NCBI GenBank assembly: GCA_040384585.1
Contig: JAZKJD010000015.1
Coordinates: forward strand, 62,001-126,000
Length of the DNA stretch: 64,000 bases
Source: JAZKJD01 sp040384585
GTDB taxonomy: Bacteria; Pseudomonadota; Gammaproteobacteria; Diplorickettsiales; Diplorickettsiaceae
Direction: 5' to 3'
The notes below the pieces were generated by a model. That model was not told the origin of the DNA, did not search any database, and worked only from the letters and a program-made list of their open reading frames with translations. A program made the position numbers and the translations under genes. Below, piece after piece: positions 1 through 7,854 of this stretch. Within the stretch, counting starts at the first letter, position 1. Every line of letters begins with the position of its first letter.

Positions 1-1
1 T

Positions 2-1363
2 ATTGTTGAAATTATTGGTGCCGTTATTGATGTGCAGTTTCAACGTGGGCATGTACCCAAGGTGTATGATGCATTGACGGTAGATGATAGTGACTTAGTC
101 CTTGAGGTCCAACAGCAATTGGGAGATGGCGTCGTACGCACGATTGCCATGGGTAGCAGTGATGGTTTAAAACGCGGTCTAAAGGTGAGCAATAGCGGAG
201 CGCCTATCCGTGTGCCCGTTGGTAAGCAAACGTTAGGGCGGATTATGGATGTTTTAGGCCGGCCAATTGATGAGGCGGGCCCACTGAATGAAGAAAATTG
301 CTTACCGATTCATCGTAAAGCGCCCAGTTTTTCTGAACAAGCAGTAAACGAACAATTATTAGAAACCGGTATCAAGGTTATTGATTTACTTTGCCCTTTT
401 GCCAAGGGCGGCAAAGTGGGTTTGTTTGGTGGTGCCGGTGTTGGTAAGACCGTAAATATGATGGAGCTGATTCGTAATATCGCCATTGAACACAGTGGAT
501 ATTCTGTATTTGCCGGTGTTGGTGAGCGTACGCGAGAAGGTAATGACTTTTACCATGAGATGAAAGAATCGAATGTCTTAGATAAAGTCTCTTTGGTTTA
601 CGGTCAAATGAATGAGCCCCCTGGCAATCGTCTACGCGTTGCGCTTACCGGTTTAACGGTGGCGGAAAACTTTCGTGATGAGGGTCGTGATGTTTTATTG
701 TTTATCGATAATATTTATCGTTATACTCTTGCTGGTGTTGAGGTGTCTGCTTTATTAGGCCGTATGCCTTCTGCAGTAGGCTATCAACCTACCTTGGCTG
801 CCGAAATGGGTGCTTTACAAGAACGAATTACCTCGACGAAAACCGGTTCTATTACGTCTATTCAAGCAGTGTATGTTCCTGCGGATGACTTGACAGATCC
901 TTCACCAGCCACTACCTTCGCACACTTAGATGCTACCGTGGTGTTGTCGCGTCAAATTGCTGAATTAGGAATTTATCCCGCTATTGATCCACTGGATTCG
1001 AACAGCCGTCAGCTTGATCCCTTAATCATAGGTCAAGAACACTATGAGGTAGCGCGTGCGGTACAAAAAACCTTGCAGCGTTATAAAGAGTTGAAGGATA
1101 TTATTGCCATCTTAGGGATGGATGAATTATCAGAGCAGGATAAACTTACCGTCATGCGTGCACGCAAGATACAGCGATTTTTATCTCAACCTTTTTTTGT
1201 CGCTGAAGTCTTCACCGGGTCACCAGGAAAATATGTTAGCCTTAAAGAAACTATTCGGGGATTTAAAGCCATTTTACATGGAAAATATGATGATTTACCA
1301 GAACAAGCATTTTATATGGTGGGTGGCATTGACGAAGTAGCGGCTAGGGCTAAAGTCTTATAG
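2..1363 (+). CDS. atpD: ATP synthase F1 subunit beta (5' end outside window)
   Basis: Catalytic beta subunit of the F1 sector of ATP synthase, acting at the cytoplasmic face of the inner membrane. The frame is open from base 2, so only the first few codons are missing; about 453 of the usual ~460 residues are present. The visible protein begins IVEIIGAVIDVQF, the conserved N-terminal strand. Walker A GGAGVGKT is at residues 143-150 of the visible part, followed by GERTREGNDF, the FIDNIYRYTLAG Walker B region and ALLGRMPSAVGYQPT. It closely resembles the enterobacterial protein throughout. atpC follows after 6 bp, so this is the distal end of an atp operon. Confidence 0.98.
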   Translation: MVEIIGAVIDVQFQRGHVPKVYDALTVDDSDLVLEVQQQLGDGVVRTIAMGSSDGLKRGLKVSNSGAPIRVPVGKQTLGRIMDVLGRPIDEAGPLNEENCLPIHRKAPSFSEQAVNEQLLETGIKVIDLLCPFAKGGKVGLFGGAGVGKTVNMMELIRNIAIEHSGYSVFAGVGERTREGNDFYHEMKESNVLDKVSLVYGQMNEPPGNRLRVALTGLTVAENFRDEGRDVLLFIDNIYRYTLAGVEVSALLGRMPSAVGYQPTLAAEMGALQERITSTKTGSITSIQAVYVPADDLTDPSPATTFAHLDATVVLSRQIAELGIYPAIDPLDSNSRQLDPLIIGQEHYEVARAVQKTLQRYKELKDIIAILGMDELSEQDKLTVMRARKIQRFLSQPFFVAEVFTGSPGKYVSLKETIRGFKAILHGKYDDLPEQAFYMVGGIDEVAARAKVL

Positions 1364-1369
1364 GGTGCT

Positions 1370-1801
1370 ATGATGAAGACCATGCAAGTTGAAATAGTCA
1401 GCGCTGAAACTGAGATTTTCTCAGGCCAAGCTGCCCACGTGGTTGTTACGGGTTTGTTAGGTGAGTTAGGAGTTTATCCAGGCCATACCCAATTACTGAC
1501 TGCGTTAAAGCCCGGACCCATACGGCTGGTGAAGCCTGATAGAGAAGATGAAATTCTGTATATTTCAGGCGGGATATTGGAAGTCCAACCAAACCTAATT
1601 ACGCTTTTAGCGGATACCGCTGTTAGGGCAGTTGATTTAGATGAAATGGCTGCATTAGAAGCGAAACAACGAGCGGAGCATGTCTTAAGCGATAGACAAG
1701 CGGATATCGATTATGCAAAGGCAACAGCAGAGCTAGCCCAAGCGGTTGCACAATTACAAGCCATTGCTAAGTTAAAGAAAAAAGCGACAGGAAAACGTTA
1801 A
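1370..1801 (+). CDS. atpC: ATP synthase F1 subunit epsilon
   Basis: Epsilon subunit of the F1 central stalk; couples rotation to catalysis and inhibits ATP hydrolysis. It has 143 residues, the usual size. The N-terminal beta-sandwich is recognisable from VEIVSAETEIFSG and GELGVYPGHTQLLTAL, and the C-terminal half is the charged two-helix arm (EAKQRAEHVLSDRQAD). Two adjacent ATG codons (1370, 1373) can start it. It follows atpD by 6 bp, and glmU lies 77 bp downstream, the order common in gammaproteobacteria. Confidence 0.96.
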   Translation: MMKTMQVEIVSAETEIFSGQAAHVVVTGLLGELGVYPGHTQLLTALKPGPIRLVKPDREDEILYISGGILEVQPNLITLLADTAVRAVDLDEMAALEAKQRAEHVLSDRQADIDYAKATAELAQAVAQLQAIAKLKKKATGKR

Positions 1802-1878
1802 GCGATGGAAAGAGTTGGTTTTGCAAGAGATCTACCAGCGCGTTTGTTAGGTTTTATCTTTAAAGTCCCCTTGTCGGC

Positions 1879-3288
1879 ATGAAATCGAGCAAATCACCTA
1901 GTTTCCAAAAAAGTCACCTGGATATCATTGTTTTAGCGGCTGGCCATGGCAAGCGCATGCATTCTAATTTACCTAAAGTATTACATGAACTTGCTGGAAA
2001 ACCGTTGTTACAGTATGTTGTAGAAACGGTTAGTCAATTAAATCCGCACACTATTTATGCTGTTTATGGAAATGGCGGAGGGCAAGTTCCTCACTGTTTA
2101 GCACATTTAGCTGTGACATGGGTCCGACAAAAGGCGCTTTTAGGAACCGGCCATGCGGTAGCACAAGCGATACCACGGATTAAAAATAATGATAATCAAG
2201 TGCTTATTTTGCTGGGGGATACGCCACTTGTTAGTGTTGTTACCTTAAAAAAATTGATTCAGCAAACTAAATCGGATGAAATCGGTTTAATTACGGTGAT
2301 GACACAGTATCCTTTCGGACTGGGTCGTATTTTACGTGATAAACAAGGAAAAGTCGTTCAAATCGTTGAAGAAAAAGAAGCCAGCGTAAAACAAAAAAAA
2401 ATACAAGAAGTAAATAGTGGTATTTTTTATGTACCGGTAAAATTACTGAAACATTGGCTTCCTAAGCTTAAAAAAATGAATGCGCAAGGCGAATACTATT
2501 TAACAGATATTATTGCAATGGCAGTTGAAGCAAAGGTAAATGTGATAACGGTTTCATCTACTATTGAGGGTGAAATGCAAGGCGTTAATGATAGGGTACA
2601 GCTTGCCAAACTTGAGCGTTATTACCAACAACGATTAGCAGAAAAGCTGATGCTAAAAGGAGTGACCTTACGCGATCCCAATCGTTTTGATCTGCGGGGA
2701 AAATTGACAGTCGATAAAGATGTCATTATCGATATTAATGTTATCTTAGAGGGTGAAAATACGATCGGTGCTAATTGTTTCATAGGACCAAATACTACAC
2801 TTAAAAATGTCAAAATCGGTGCTAGAGTAGAAATTAAAGGCTACTGCATGATTGAAAATGCTGTCATTGGCGATAATTGTATTATCGGCCCTTTCGCACG
2901 AATTCGACCGGGATCAAAACTAAAAAATAACGTTCATATTGGAAATTTTGTTGAAATTAAAAATAGTCAGATTCAATCAGAAACAAAGATAAATCACCTT
3001 AGTTATATTGGCGATGCCACGATTGGAAAAAACGTTAACATAGGTGCGGGCACCATTACCTGCAATTATGATGGGATTAGCAAACATCAGACAGTCATAG
3101 AAGATAATGTATTTGTTGGTTCCAATACCGCATTAATAGCACCTATTCAAGTCGGTAAAAAAGCAACCATAGGGGCTGGATCTATATTAAGTAAAGATGT
3201 TCCTCCTGGAAGGTTAACCCTCAACCGTATAGAAACACGAACGATTGCTGCTTGGAAACGTCCTAGCAAGAAAAAAACTAGAGCTTGA
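1879..3288 (+). CDS. glmU: bifunctional GlmU (GlcNAc-1-P uridyltransferase / GlcN-1-P acetyltransferase)
   Basis: Makes UDP-GlcNAc for peptidoglycan and lipid A in two steps: acetylation of GlcN-1-P, then uridylyl transfer. 469 residues, normal for the family. The N-terminal nucleotidyltransferase domain has LAAGHGKRMHSNLPKVLHEL near residues 19-38 and the LLGDTPLV metal-binding region. The C-terminal half, from about residue 265, is a left-handed beta-helix of hexapeptides (IGANCFIGPN, IGDNCIIGPFARIRPG), ending with the acetyltransferase segment HLSYIGDATIG and NIGAGTITCNYDG. No clear Shine-Dalgarno is visible before the ATG. The gene ends about 56 bp before a family A repeat. Confidence 0.98.
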   Translation: MKSSKSPSFQKSHLDIIVLAAGHGKRMHSNLPKVLHELAGKPLLQYVVETVSQLNPHTIYAVYGNGGGQVPHCLAHLAVTWVRQKALLGTGHAVAQAIPRIKNNDNQVLILLGDTPLVSVVTLKKLIQQTKSDEIGLITVMTQYPFGLGRILRDKQGKVVQIVEEKEASVKQKKIQEVNSGIFYVPVKLLKHWLPKLKKMNAQGEYYLTDIIAMAVEAKVNVITVSSTIEGEMQGVNDRVQLAKLERYYQQRLAEKLMLKGVTLRDPNRFDLRGKLTVDKDVIIDINVILEGENTIGANCFIGPNTTLKNVKIGARVEIKGYCMIENAVIGDNCIIGPFARIRPGSKLKNNVHIGNFVEIKNSQIQSETKINHLSYIGDATIGKNVNIGAGTITCNYDGISKHQTVIEDNVFVGSNTALIAPIQVGKKATIGAGSILSKDVPPGRLTLNRIETRTIAAWKRPSKKKTRA

Positions 3289-3344
3289 CGCAGTGTTGTC
3301 CGAATCTATATCTTAAAGACTATACTTGAAAAATGTTATTCAGA

Positions 3345-3474
3345 TTTTGCACGTACAAAAATTAAAAAAGAGGTGGGTGACACGGATGCTAGCTTCCTTT
3401 TTGTGGCGTAAGCCAGCAAAAAAAGCGCATCCAGTGGCAGGACCCACCGCTCACATTTTTTGTACCGTGCAGAG
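3345..3474. mobile_element. family A palindromic MITE-like element, copy A1 (130 bp)
   Basis: Terminal inverted repeats TTTTGCACG-TACAAAAA and TTTTTTGTACCGTGCAGAG enclose nested complementary arms: GGTGGGT with ACCCACC, GGATGC with GCATCC, and the apical hairpin GGC-GTAA-GCC. The flanks TTATTCAGA (3336-3344) and GAATTCAGA (3475-3483) match at 7 of 9 positions, consistent with a decayed 9-bp target duplication. It is the same length (130 bp) as copy A2. It lies between glmU and the DUF29 gene. Confidence 0.85.
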
Positions 3475-3497
3475 GAATTCAGAAAGCGAGGTAAGTG

Positions 3498-3944
3498 ATG
3501 GACATAAAAGCATCGTATGAATATGATAAAGATTTTTACCGTTGGGCATTTCATAATGCAGCACTGATTCGAGCAGGTCGATTTCATGAAGTCGATATAG
3601 AACACGTTGCCGAGGAGCTCGAAAGTATGGGGAAAAGTGATAAACGAGAGTTAATTAACCGCTTAGCATTATTGATGGCGCACTTATTAAAATGGCAATA
3701 TCAGCCAACTAGGCAAAGCAAAAGTTGGACACTTACCATCAAGGAACAACGAATTCAAATTAGACAACTACTTGAAGAAAGTCCTAGCTTAAAACATGAA
3801 ATAAGCCTTAAATTAAGTGCAGCCTATGAGCAAGCCGTTGTTATGGTAGAAATAGAAACGGCTCTAGATGAATCGACTTTTCCAAAACAGTGTCCTTTTA
3901 AGCTTGACGAATGTCTTGATCCTAATTTTCTTCCGGATAGTTGA
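3498..3944 (+). CDS. DUF29 domain protein
   Basis: A 148-residue protein of the DUF29 family, recognised from the order YDKDFYRWAFHNAALIRAGRF, DIEHVAEELESMGKSDKREL and LLMAHLLKWQYQP. Its biochemical role is not known. The family occurs in small paralogous groups in cyanobacteria and in some Legionellales. The ATG at 3498 is preferred to the overlapping GTG at 3495 because GAGGTAA (3487-3493) then has a workable spacing. It directly follows the A1 element, and its 3' end faces the convergent ankyrin gene. Not obviously part of an operon. Confidence 0.85.
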   Translation: MDIKASYEYDKDFYRWAFHNAALIRAGRFHEVDIEHVAEELESMGKSDKRELINRLALLMAHLLKWQYQPTRQSKSWTLTIKEQRIQIRQLLEESPSLKHEISLKLSAAYEQAVVMVEIETALDESTFPKQCPFKLDECLDPNFLPDS

Positions 3945-4037
3945 TTCATTTGATTATAGCACCTAGGTGATCTTTCACTGATAATAAAGCAACATCCCTG
4001 TTGCAGAGAATCCATAGGAATAACTAGACACTAAGGG

Positions 4038-4979
4038 TTACATAGCAATAGCAAAAGAATTTTCTTGTGTTTCCTTTGCATGAGGTTCATTTTCGGGGAC
4101 TACAGAGGTTTTCTTCTTAGAAATAGATGAAAACATAGATGAAAACATAGATGAAAACATAGATGAAGAATCCTTTTTACCTGCTATTTTTTTTCTTATC
4201 CCATCTTCCCAAAGATTATGAAGTGTTTTGTTGTTTTGTACAACGGTAGGTATGTCTGCGTCTGGCTTCGTTGATAACATAGCTTCGACGAGTATTTTAG
4301 CTGTTTTCAGATATTTTTTGTCTTTTCCTGTAAGGTCCAACTTCAAATATTCTATGGGGAGCGCTTCCTTCCTCCAGCTCCAGCTAAGGAGAGATTTGGC
4401 CCAGGGATCCACTTCTCGGATCTGTATTAGTGCCTCTACAGTCGAAGGGTAATTTATTTCGGTTGCTAGATGCAGTGTATTATCCTCATCCTCAATAGTA
4501 CAACCAGACTTGACTAAGTATGTTGCCATATTTTCATAATCTTTAGGATTCGTAGCTGTCTTACTCTTCATCATATGGTATAAGAGCGTATGATCATATT
4601 TATCTTTAGCATTAATGTCAGCGCTACCTTTCTCTATTAAAAATTTCACTTTCTGAATATCTAAAAAATGAAAGCGCGTCAGTTCACAGTATGTCAGGTC
4701 TGGGTTGTTCATTTCTTTAATGAGTAAGCTGGTGGAAGCTTCTTTTGTAAGGAGCTGATTAGATATTAAGTATTTTTTTAATTTTTCTTCAGAATCGATT
4801 AATTTATATTCCTTTTCATATTCTTGATGAAATTCTTGAAATTCCTTCGTTGCTATTTTTTTATTAGCCTCTCCTTCTACTTTATCGGGATCTAGCTTAG
4901 CAGATTTCTTTCGACGAGCGCTTTCAACTTTTTTTAAATCAGTTGTGGGGTTAATCTCTAATAAATCAAAAATATTCAT
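4038..4979 (-). CDS. J-domain-like / ankyrin-repeat protein, candidate effector
   Basis: A 313-residue protein with no recognised full-length family. The N-terminus (MNIFDLLEINPTTDLKKVESARRKK, residues 1-25, then LDPDK) resembles a degenerate J domain, but the HPD tripeptide is absent. Residues about 95-200 contain ankyrin-like segments (VKFLIEKGSADINAKDKYDHTLLYHMM; YLVKSGCTIEDEDNTLHLA). Near the C-terminus is a perfect fourfold-type repeat SMFSSMFSSMFSS from a 12-bp tandem repeat (about 4126-4165), then a basic patch. No signal peptide. Ankyrin proteins of this size are common type IV effectors in Coxiellaceae; that role here is inference. Confidence 0.7.
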   Translation of the reverse strand: MNIFDLLEINPTTDLKKVESARRKKSAKLDPDKVEGEANKKIATKEFQEFHQEYEKEYKLIDSEEKLKKYLISNQLLTKEASTSLLIKEMNNPDLTYCELTRFHFLDIQKVKFLIEKGSADINAKDKYDHTLLYHMMKSKTATNPKDYENMATYLVKSGCTIEDEDNTLHLATEINYPSTVEALIQIREVDPWAKSLLSWSWRKEALPIEYLKLDLTGKDKKYLKTAKILVEAMLSTKPDADIPTVVQNNKTLHNLWEDGIRKKIAGKKDSSSMFSSMFSSMFSSISKKKTSVVPENEPHAKETQENSFAIAM

Positions 4980-5055
4980 ATGAAGTACCCTTTTTGTTTT
5001 TACAAATCATAATAACATTCTCAACTTATAAACTCTACAAGGAGTTAGCTAAGTT

Positions 5056-5637
5056 TTATACTCTCGTCTCTTTTACTCCTAAAAGTTTATAGAGTATAGA
5101 AGCAAGTGGTACTACTTTTTCTCCCACTTCAACCGCTCCTTCATCTTTAAAGTAAGAAATTTTTAAGTAAATTAATTTAGATTCAGGGAATTGCTTTTTC
5201 TTTGAACTAGAAAAAATATCACGTAAGGCTGATTGCAAAGTTTCTGCGTTACCCAGGATATCTGTTACAGTTTCAACATTATCAGGGATAGGGGCAAAAT
5301 CCAATAACGCTTTAGTAAACTGATCGATTGCTTGGTGTATAGGGAAGATACCCTCAAATCTTTCTTTTGGGTGATAATAGGATGCACTCATATATATAAA
5401 TGGTAAACTCTTTATAGTGTTGTGGATTTCTAGCTTTCTTTTTTCATATAAAAATTTGACGATTTCCTGCATGGTACCAATGAGGACTAGCGGCTTCACT
5501 CCTGCACCCACCTCCGAAAAAAGATAGTTTCCTGAAGAGTCACGGACTGCCTTTTTGAGCTCTCCTCTGTCAACAATGACCGAAAAATGCTTACCCTGTA
5601 ACAATTTTTGATTTGGTTCTCTATACATTTCTGTCAT
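5056..5637 (-). CDS. hypothetical protein, possibly exported
   Basis: Not recognised. Translation from the ATG at 5637 gives 193 residues (MTEMYREPNQKLL...), with GAAAGAG upstream as a possible ribosome site. The frame stays open upstream for about 35 more codons and encodes a typical signal-sequence core (KKIFIFLLIITLLI), but this stretch has no ATG or GTG; only a TTG at 5661 or ATA/ATT codons could start it. So either the protein is cytosolic, or an export signal is read from a non-standard start, or its start codon has been lost. The body is mixed alpha/beta without visible motifs. Neighbours are accessory genes on the same strand. Confidence 0.6.
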   Translation of the reverse strand: MTEMYREPNQKLLQGKHFSVIVDRGELKKAVRDSSGNYLFSEVGAGVKPLVLIGTMQEIVKFLYEKRKLEIHNTIKSLPFIYMSASYYHPKERFEGIFPIHQAIDQFTKALLDFAPIPDNVETVTDILGNAETLQSALRDIFSSSKKKQFPESKLIYLKISYFKDEGAVEVGEKVVPLASILYKLLGVKETRV

Positions 5638-5763
5638 AGCTACTCTTTCTTCGGTTATCAATAGAGTTATTATTAATAAAAAAATAAATATTTTTTTACA
5701 TGTTTTTATTTTATTATCTTTAGTAAGTTGGAATATAGCAAGTGAAAACTAAAACTAGATCAG

Positions 5764-6525
5764 CTACTCTTTACTTGGAAAATATTTTTCAAGTAAATTC
5801 TCAAGGATGGCAACTGTTTCTGCATCTGCGTTACCTGAATAATTGTTAGGTCGAAAATGCATTTGAAACGCTTGTAAAACAATACGAGTTTGTGCGTCTA
5901 ACTGGCCCGTGACGTCAATACCATAACCATAGGTTTGTAGATTGATTTGTAGCTTTTTAATATCGATGGTATTTTTTCTGATCTTGAGTTTTTTTTCATC
6001 AAACCAAGCACCGATCCCGTTTTCGTAAAGCTTTTTCCAAGGAAATAAAGGACCTGGATCAACCTTCCTATTCGGCGCGATATCACTATGGCCGACAACA
6101 TGCGTTGGAAGAATTTGGTAGCGTTCAACAATGATTTTTGTTAGTTCAATAACACTTTGGATTTGATAATCTGTGAATGGATACCAGATGCGTTTACCCG
6201 CTTCATCTTTGTAGCCCAAATTCACGATTTCTATTCCGATAGAGGTATCATTGAGGTTGGTTCTTTTTTGCCAAGTACTCACTCCAGCATGCTGGGCGCG
6301 TTGTTCTTCCTGCACTAATTGGAAAATTTTTCGTTCTTTATCCATTTCTGTTTCTGGAACCAAATAATGTGCACTCACTTGTTTTTTTGGATCCGTTAAG
6401 ACCTTTAACGACTTTTCAAAATCAAGCGCTGTATAGTGCAGCACTAAGAAAAAGATGCGTTGGCTACAGTTAGGTGATGGGTGGGTTTGATCAATAATAA
6501 GATCACTATCATTACAATGGGTCAT
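5764..6525 (-). CDS. amiD: N-acetylmuramoyl-L-alanine amidase, AmiD-like
   Basis: Zinc amidase that cleaves the bond between MurNAc and L-Ala in peptidoglycan or its fragments. The amidase_2 domain (residues about 20-175) shows FLVLHYTALDF (first zinc His), HAGVSTW, SIGIEIVNLG, HVVGHSDIAPNRKVDPGPLFPW with the later His/Lys catalytic region. A C-terminal PG_binding_1 domain (about 185-250) contains LQINLQTYGYGIDVTGQLDAQT. E. coli AmiD is an outer-membrane lipoprotein, but no signal peptide or lipobox is seen here (N-terminus MTHCNDSDLI), so it may act in the cytoplasm on recycled muropeptides. Length 253. Confidence 0.88.
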   Translation of the reverse strand: MTHCNDSDLIIDQTHPSPNCSQRIFFLVLHYTALDFEKSLKVLTDPKKQVSAHYLVPETEMDKERKIFQLVQEEQRAQHAGVSTWQKRTNLNDTSIGIEIVNLGYKDEAGKRIWYPFTDYQIQSVIELTKIIVERYQILPTHVVGHSDIAPNRKVDPGPLFPWKKLYENGIGAWFDEKKLKIRKNTIDIKKLQINLQTYGYGIDVTGQLDAQTRIVLQAFQMHFRPNNYSGNADAETVAILENLLEKYFPSKE

Positions 6526-6556
6526 AGTCGTGTTCCTTATTTTTATGAATACGCCA

Positions 6557-7012
6557 TTATAGCTTATTTGAACGGATAATATCCCACCAGTTTTCTTTCA
6601 AATATTCAATCAATATATTGGGCGCAGATTCAACAAAATTTTTTTTAATATTAACTAATAAGGATTCCTGGACCTGTTTATCAAGATTATTTAGTAAAAC
6701 TCCGCCGATGTGAGGAGGTGCACATAAAATAAGTTGTTTATACTGATGATTATCAAGTCCTTTTTTTAATAAATCAGCCAGGTTTTTTGTGAAGTGATCG
6801 AGTTCTACCTCGTGAGGGCTGCTAGCGGGTTCATAGGCCCCTTTCGCAGAGTGCATGGTTTGGTAGTGACCGGGTCTATCTGAAACTAAGTCACTGTCTT
6901 TTAGCTGGGCGTTAGGATTTTCCAGACTTTCTAATAGCGTTAATGTATGCTGCTTGGGTTCATAAGAGTAAATATGGCCTAGACTACTATTTAAACTGAT
7001 GATCCAGATCAT
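6557..7012 (-). CDS. Host_attach-family protein
   Basis: A 151-residue protein matching the Host_attach family (PF10116, named for proteins needed for attachment of Agrobacterium to host cells). Seen motifs are MIWIISLNSSLGHIY at the N-terminus, the DLVSDRPGH segment, FTKNLADLLKKGL and LILCAPPHIGGVLLNNL. It has no signal peptide, so a direct surface role is doubtful; the fold resembles baeRF release-factor-like domains. It ends 31 bp from the start of the amidase gene on the same strand, so the two may be co-transcribed. Confidence 0.75.
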   Translation of the reverse strand: MIWIISLNSSLGHIYSYEPKQHTLTLLESLENPNAQLKDSDLVSDRPGHYQTMHSAKGAYEPASSPHEVELDHFTKNLADLLKKGLDNHQYKQLILCAPPHIGGVLLNNLDKQVQESLLVNIKKNFVESAPNILIEYLKENWWDIIRSNKL

Positions 7013-7061
7013 CTCTACTCCTTACAATATGATGAAATCATGTTGTTTAATACGATTGACT

Positions 7062-7191
7062 CTCAGCACAGGACAAAAATTAAAGAACAGCCGGATGACA
7101 GCGAATGCGACTTCTTTTTGTGGCGTAAGCCAGGAAAAAAAGTGCATTCGTTGGCAGGGCCCGCGCCAACAATTTTTTTTCCTGTGCTGAG
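7062..7191. mobile_element. family A MITE-like element, copy A2, with perfect 9-bp target duplication
   Basis: 130-bp element with perfect terminal inverted repeats CTCAGCACAGG and CCTGTGCTGAG. It is flanked on both sides by the identical 9-mer CGATTGACT (7053-7061 and 7192-7200), the signature of transposition. Inside are GAATGC paired with GCATTC and the hairpin GGC-GTAA-GCC shared by the family. It carries no gene. It sits between the Host_attach gene and sodC. Confidence 0.93.
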
Positions 7192-7249
7192 CGATTGACT
7201 GCTTGTTTTGCAGATGAAAAATAAATTTCAGAACGCATATAAGCTGCTG

Positions 7250-7750
7250 TTATTTTATCACACCACAGGCAATCCGGCCGTTACCACCACCGAGTGGTTT
7301 TGGGCTATCGGAATAATTATCACCGCCAGCATGAATGATTAGCGAGTGATTTTTTAACGCTTCTACTTGCAAGCGCGGCGCAACGATTGGGGTGGTGGCA
7401 TTACCATTTTTATCAACTTGTAATACAGGCAGATCGCCTAAATGACCCTTTCCATAAGGTCCGAGATGATGATTGGTATGTTGTGGGTCCAAATGATCAC
7501 CTGCGGCCATGCCGTTAGCTAGGCAAGAAGGATTTTGGTGTATATGGAAACCGTGTGGACCTGGTGGTAAGCCATGTAAATTGGGTGTTAGTAATACACC
7601 ATTGGGAGTTTGTGTAGCCGTAATGCTGCCAATGGGTTTCCCTAAACCTTGGTTAGCGGTGAGAGTCATAGGAATAGTGATATCGGCGAGAGCGGAAGTA
7701 CTCACTAAAAAACCAATAGCGCACATACTATATTTTATAAATTTAAACAT
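7250..7750 (-). CDS. sodC: periplasmic superoxide dismutase [Cu-Zn]
   Basis: Converts superoxide to peroxide and oxygen in the periplasm. 166 residues with a signal peptide (KYSMCAIGFLVSTSALA, cleavage near residue 22). Copper and zinc ligands are visible in GFHIHQNPSC, GDHLDPQHTNHH, HLGDLPV and SLIIHAGGDNY; the conserved disulfide cysteines are in HQNPSC and GRIACGVI. The loop GDHLDPQHTNHHLGPYGKGH is typical of bacterial SodC. It is a monocistronic gene with its own promoter region upstream. SodC often protects intracellular pathogens from host oxidative burst; that role here is inferred. Confidence 0.96.
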   Translation of the reverse strand: MFKFIKYSMCAIGFLVSTSALADITIPMTLTANQGLGKPIGSITATQTPNGVLLTPNLHGLPPGPHGFHIHQNPSCLANGMAAGDHLDPQHTNHHLGPYGKGHLGDLPVLQVDKNGNATTPIVAPRLQVEALKNHSLIIHAGGDNYSDSPKPLGGGNGRIACGVIK

Positions 7751-7756
7751 AGTTAT

Positions 7757-7781
7757 CCCTCTATTTAAAGAGGGAAGTATA
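7757..7781 (-). promoter_or_regulatory. sodC promoter -10 with palindromic operator candidate
   Basis: Reading on the minus strand, a -10-like TATACT (7776-7781) is followed by the inverted repeat CCCTCT-TTAAAT-AGAGGG (7757-7774), ending six bases before the sodC start codon. A -35 box is not clear. The palindrome could be an operator or a leader hairpin masking the ribosome site. Confidence 0.4.
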
Positions 7782-7854
7782 GCACTATTAGTAGAATTTA
7801 TTTGAAAAAAGGGATTTTATTAGGCTCTGTTCATAAAGTCATAAAAGATAGGCA

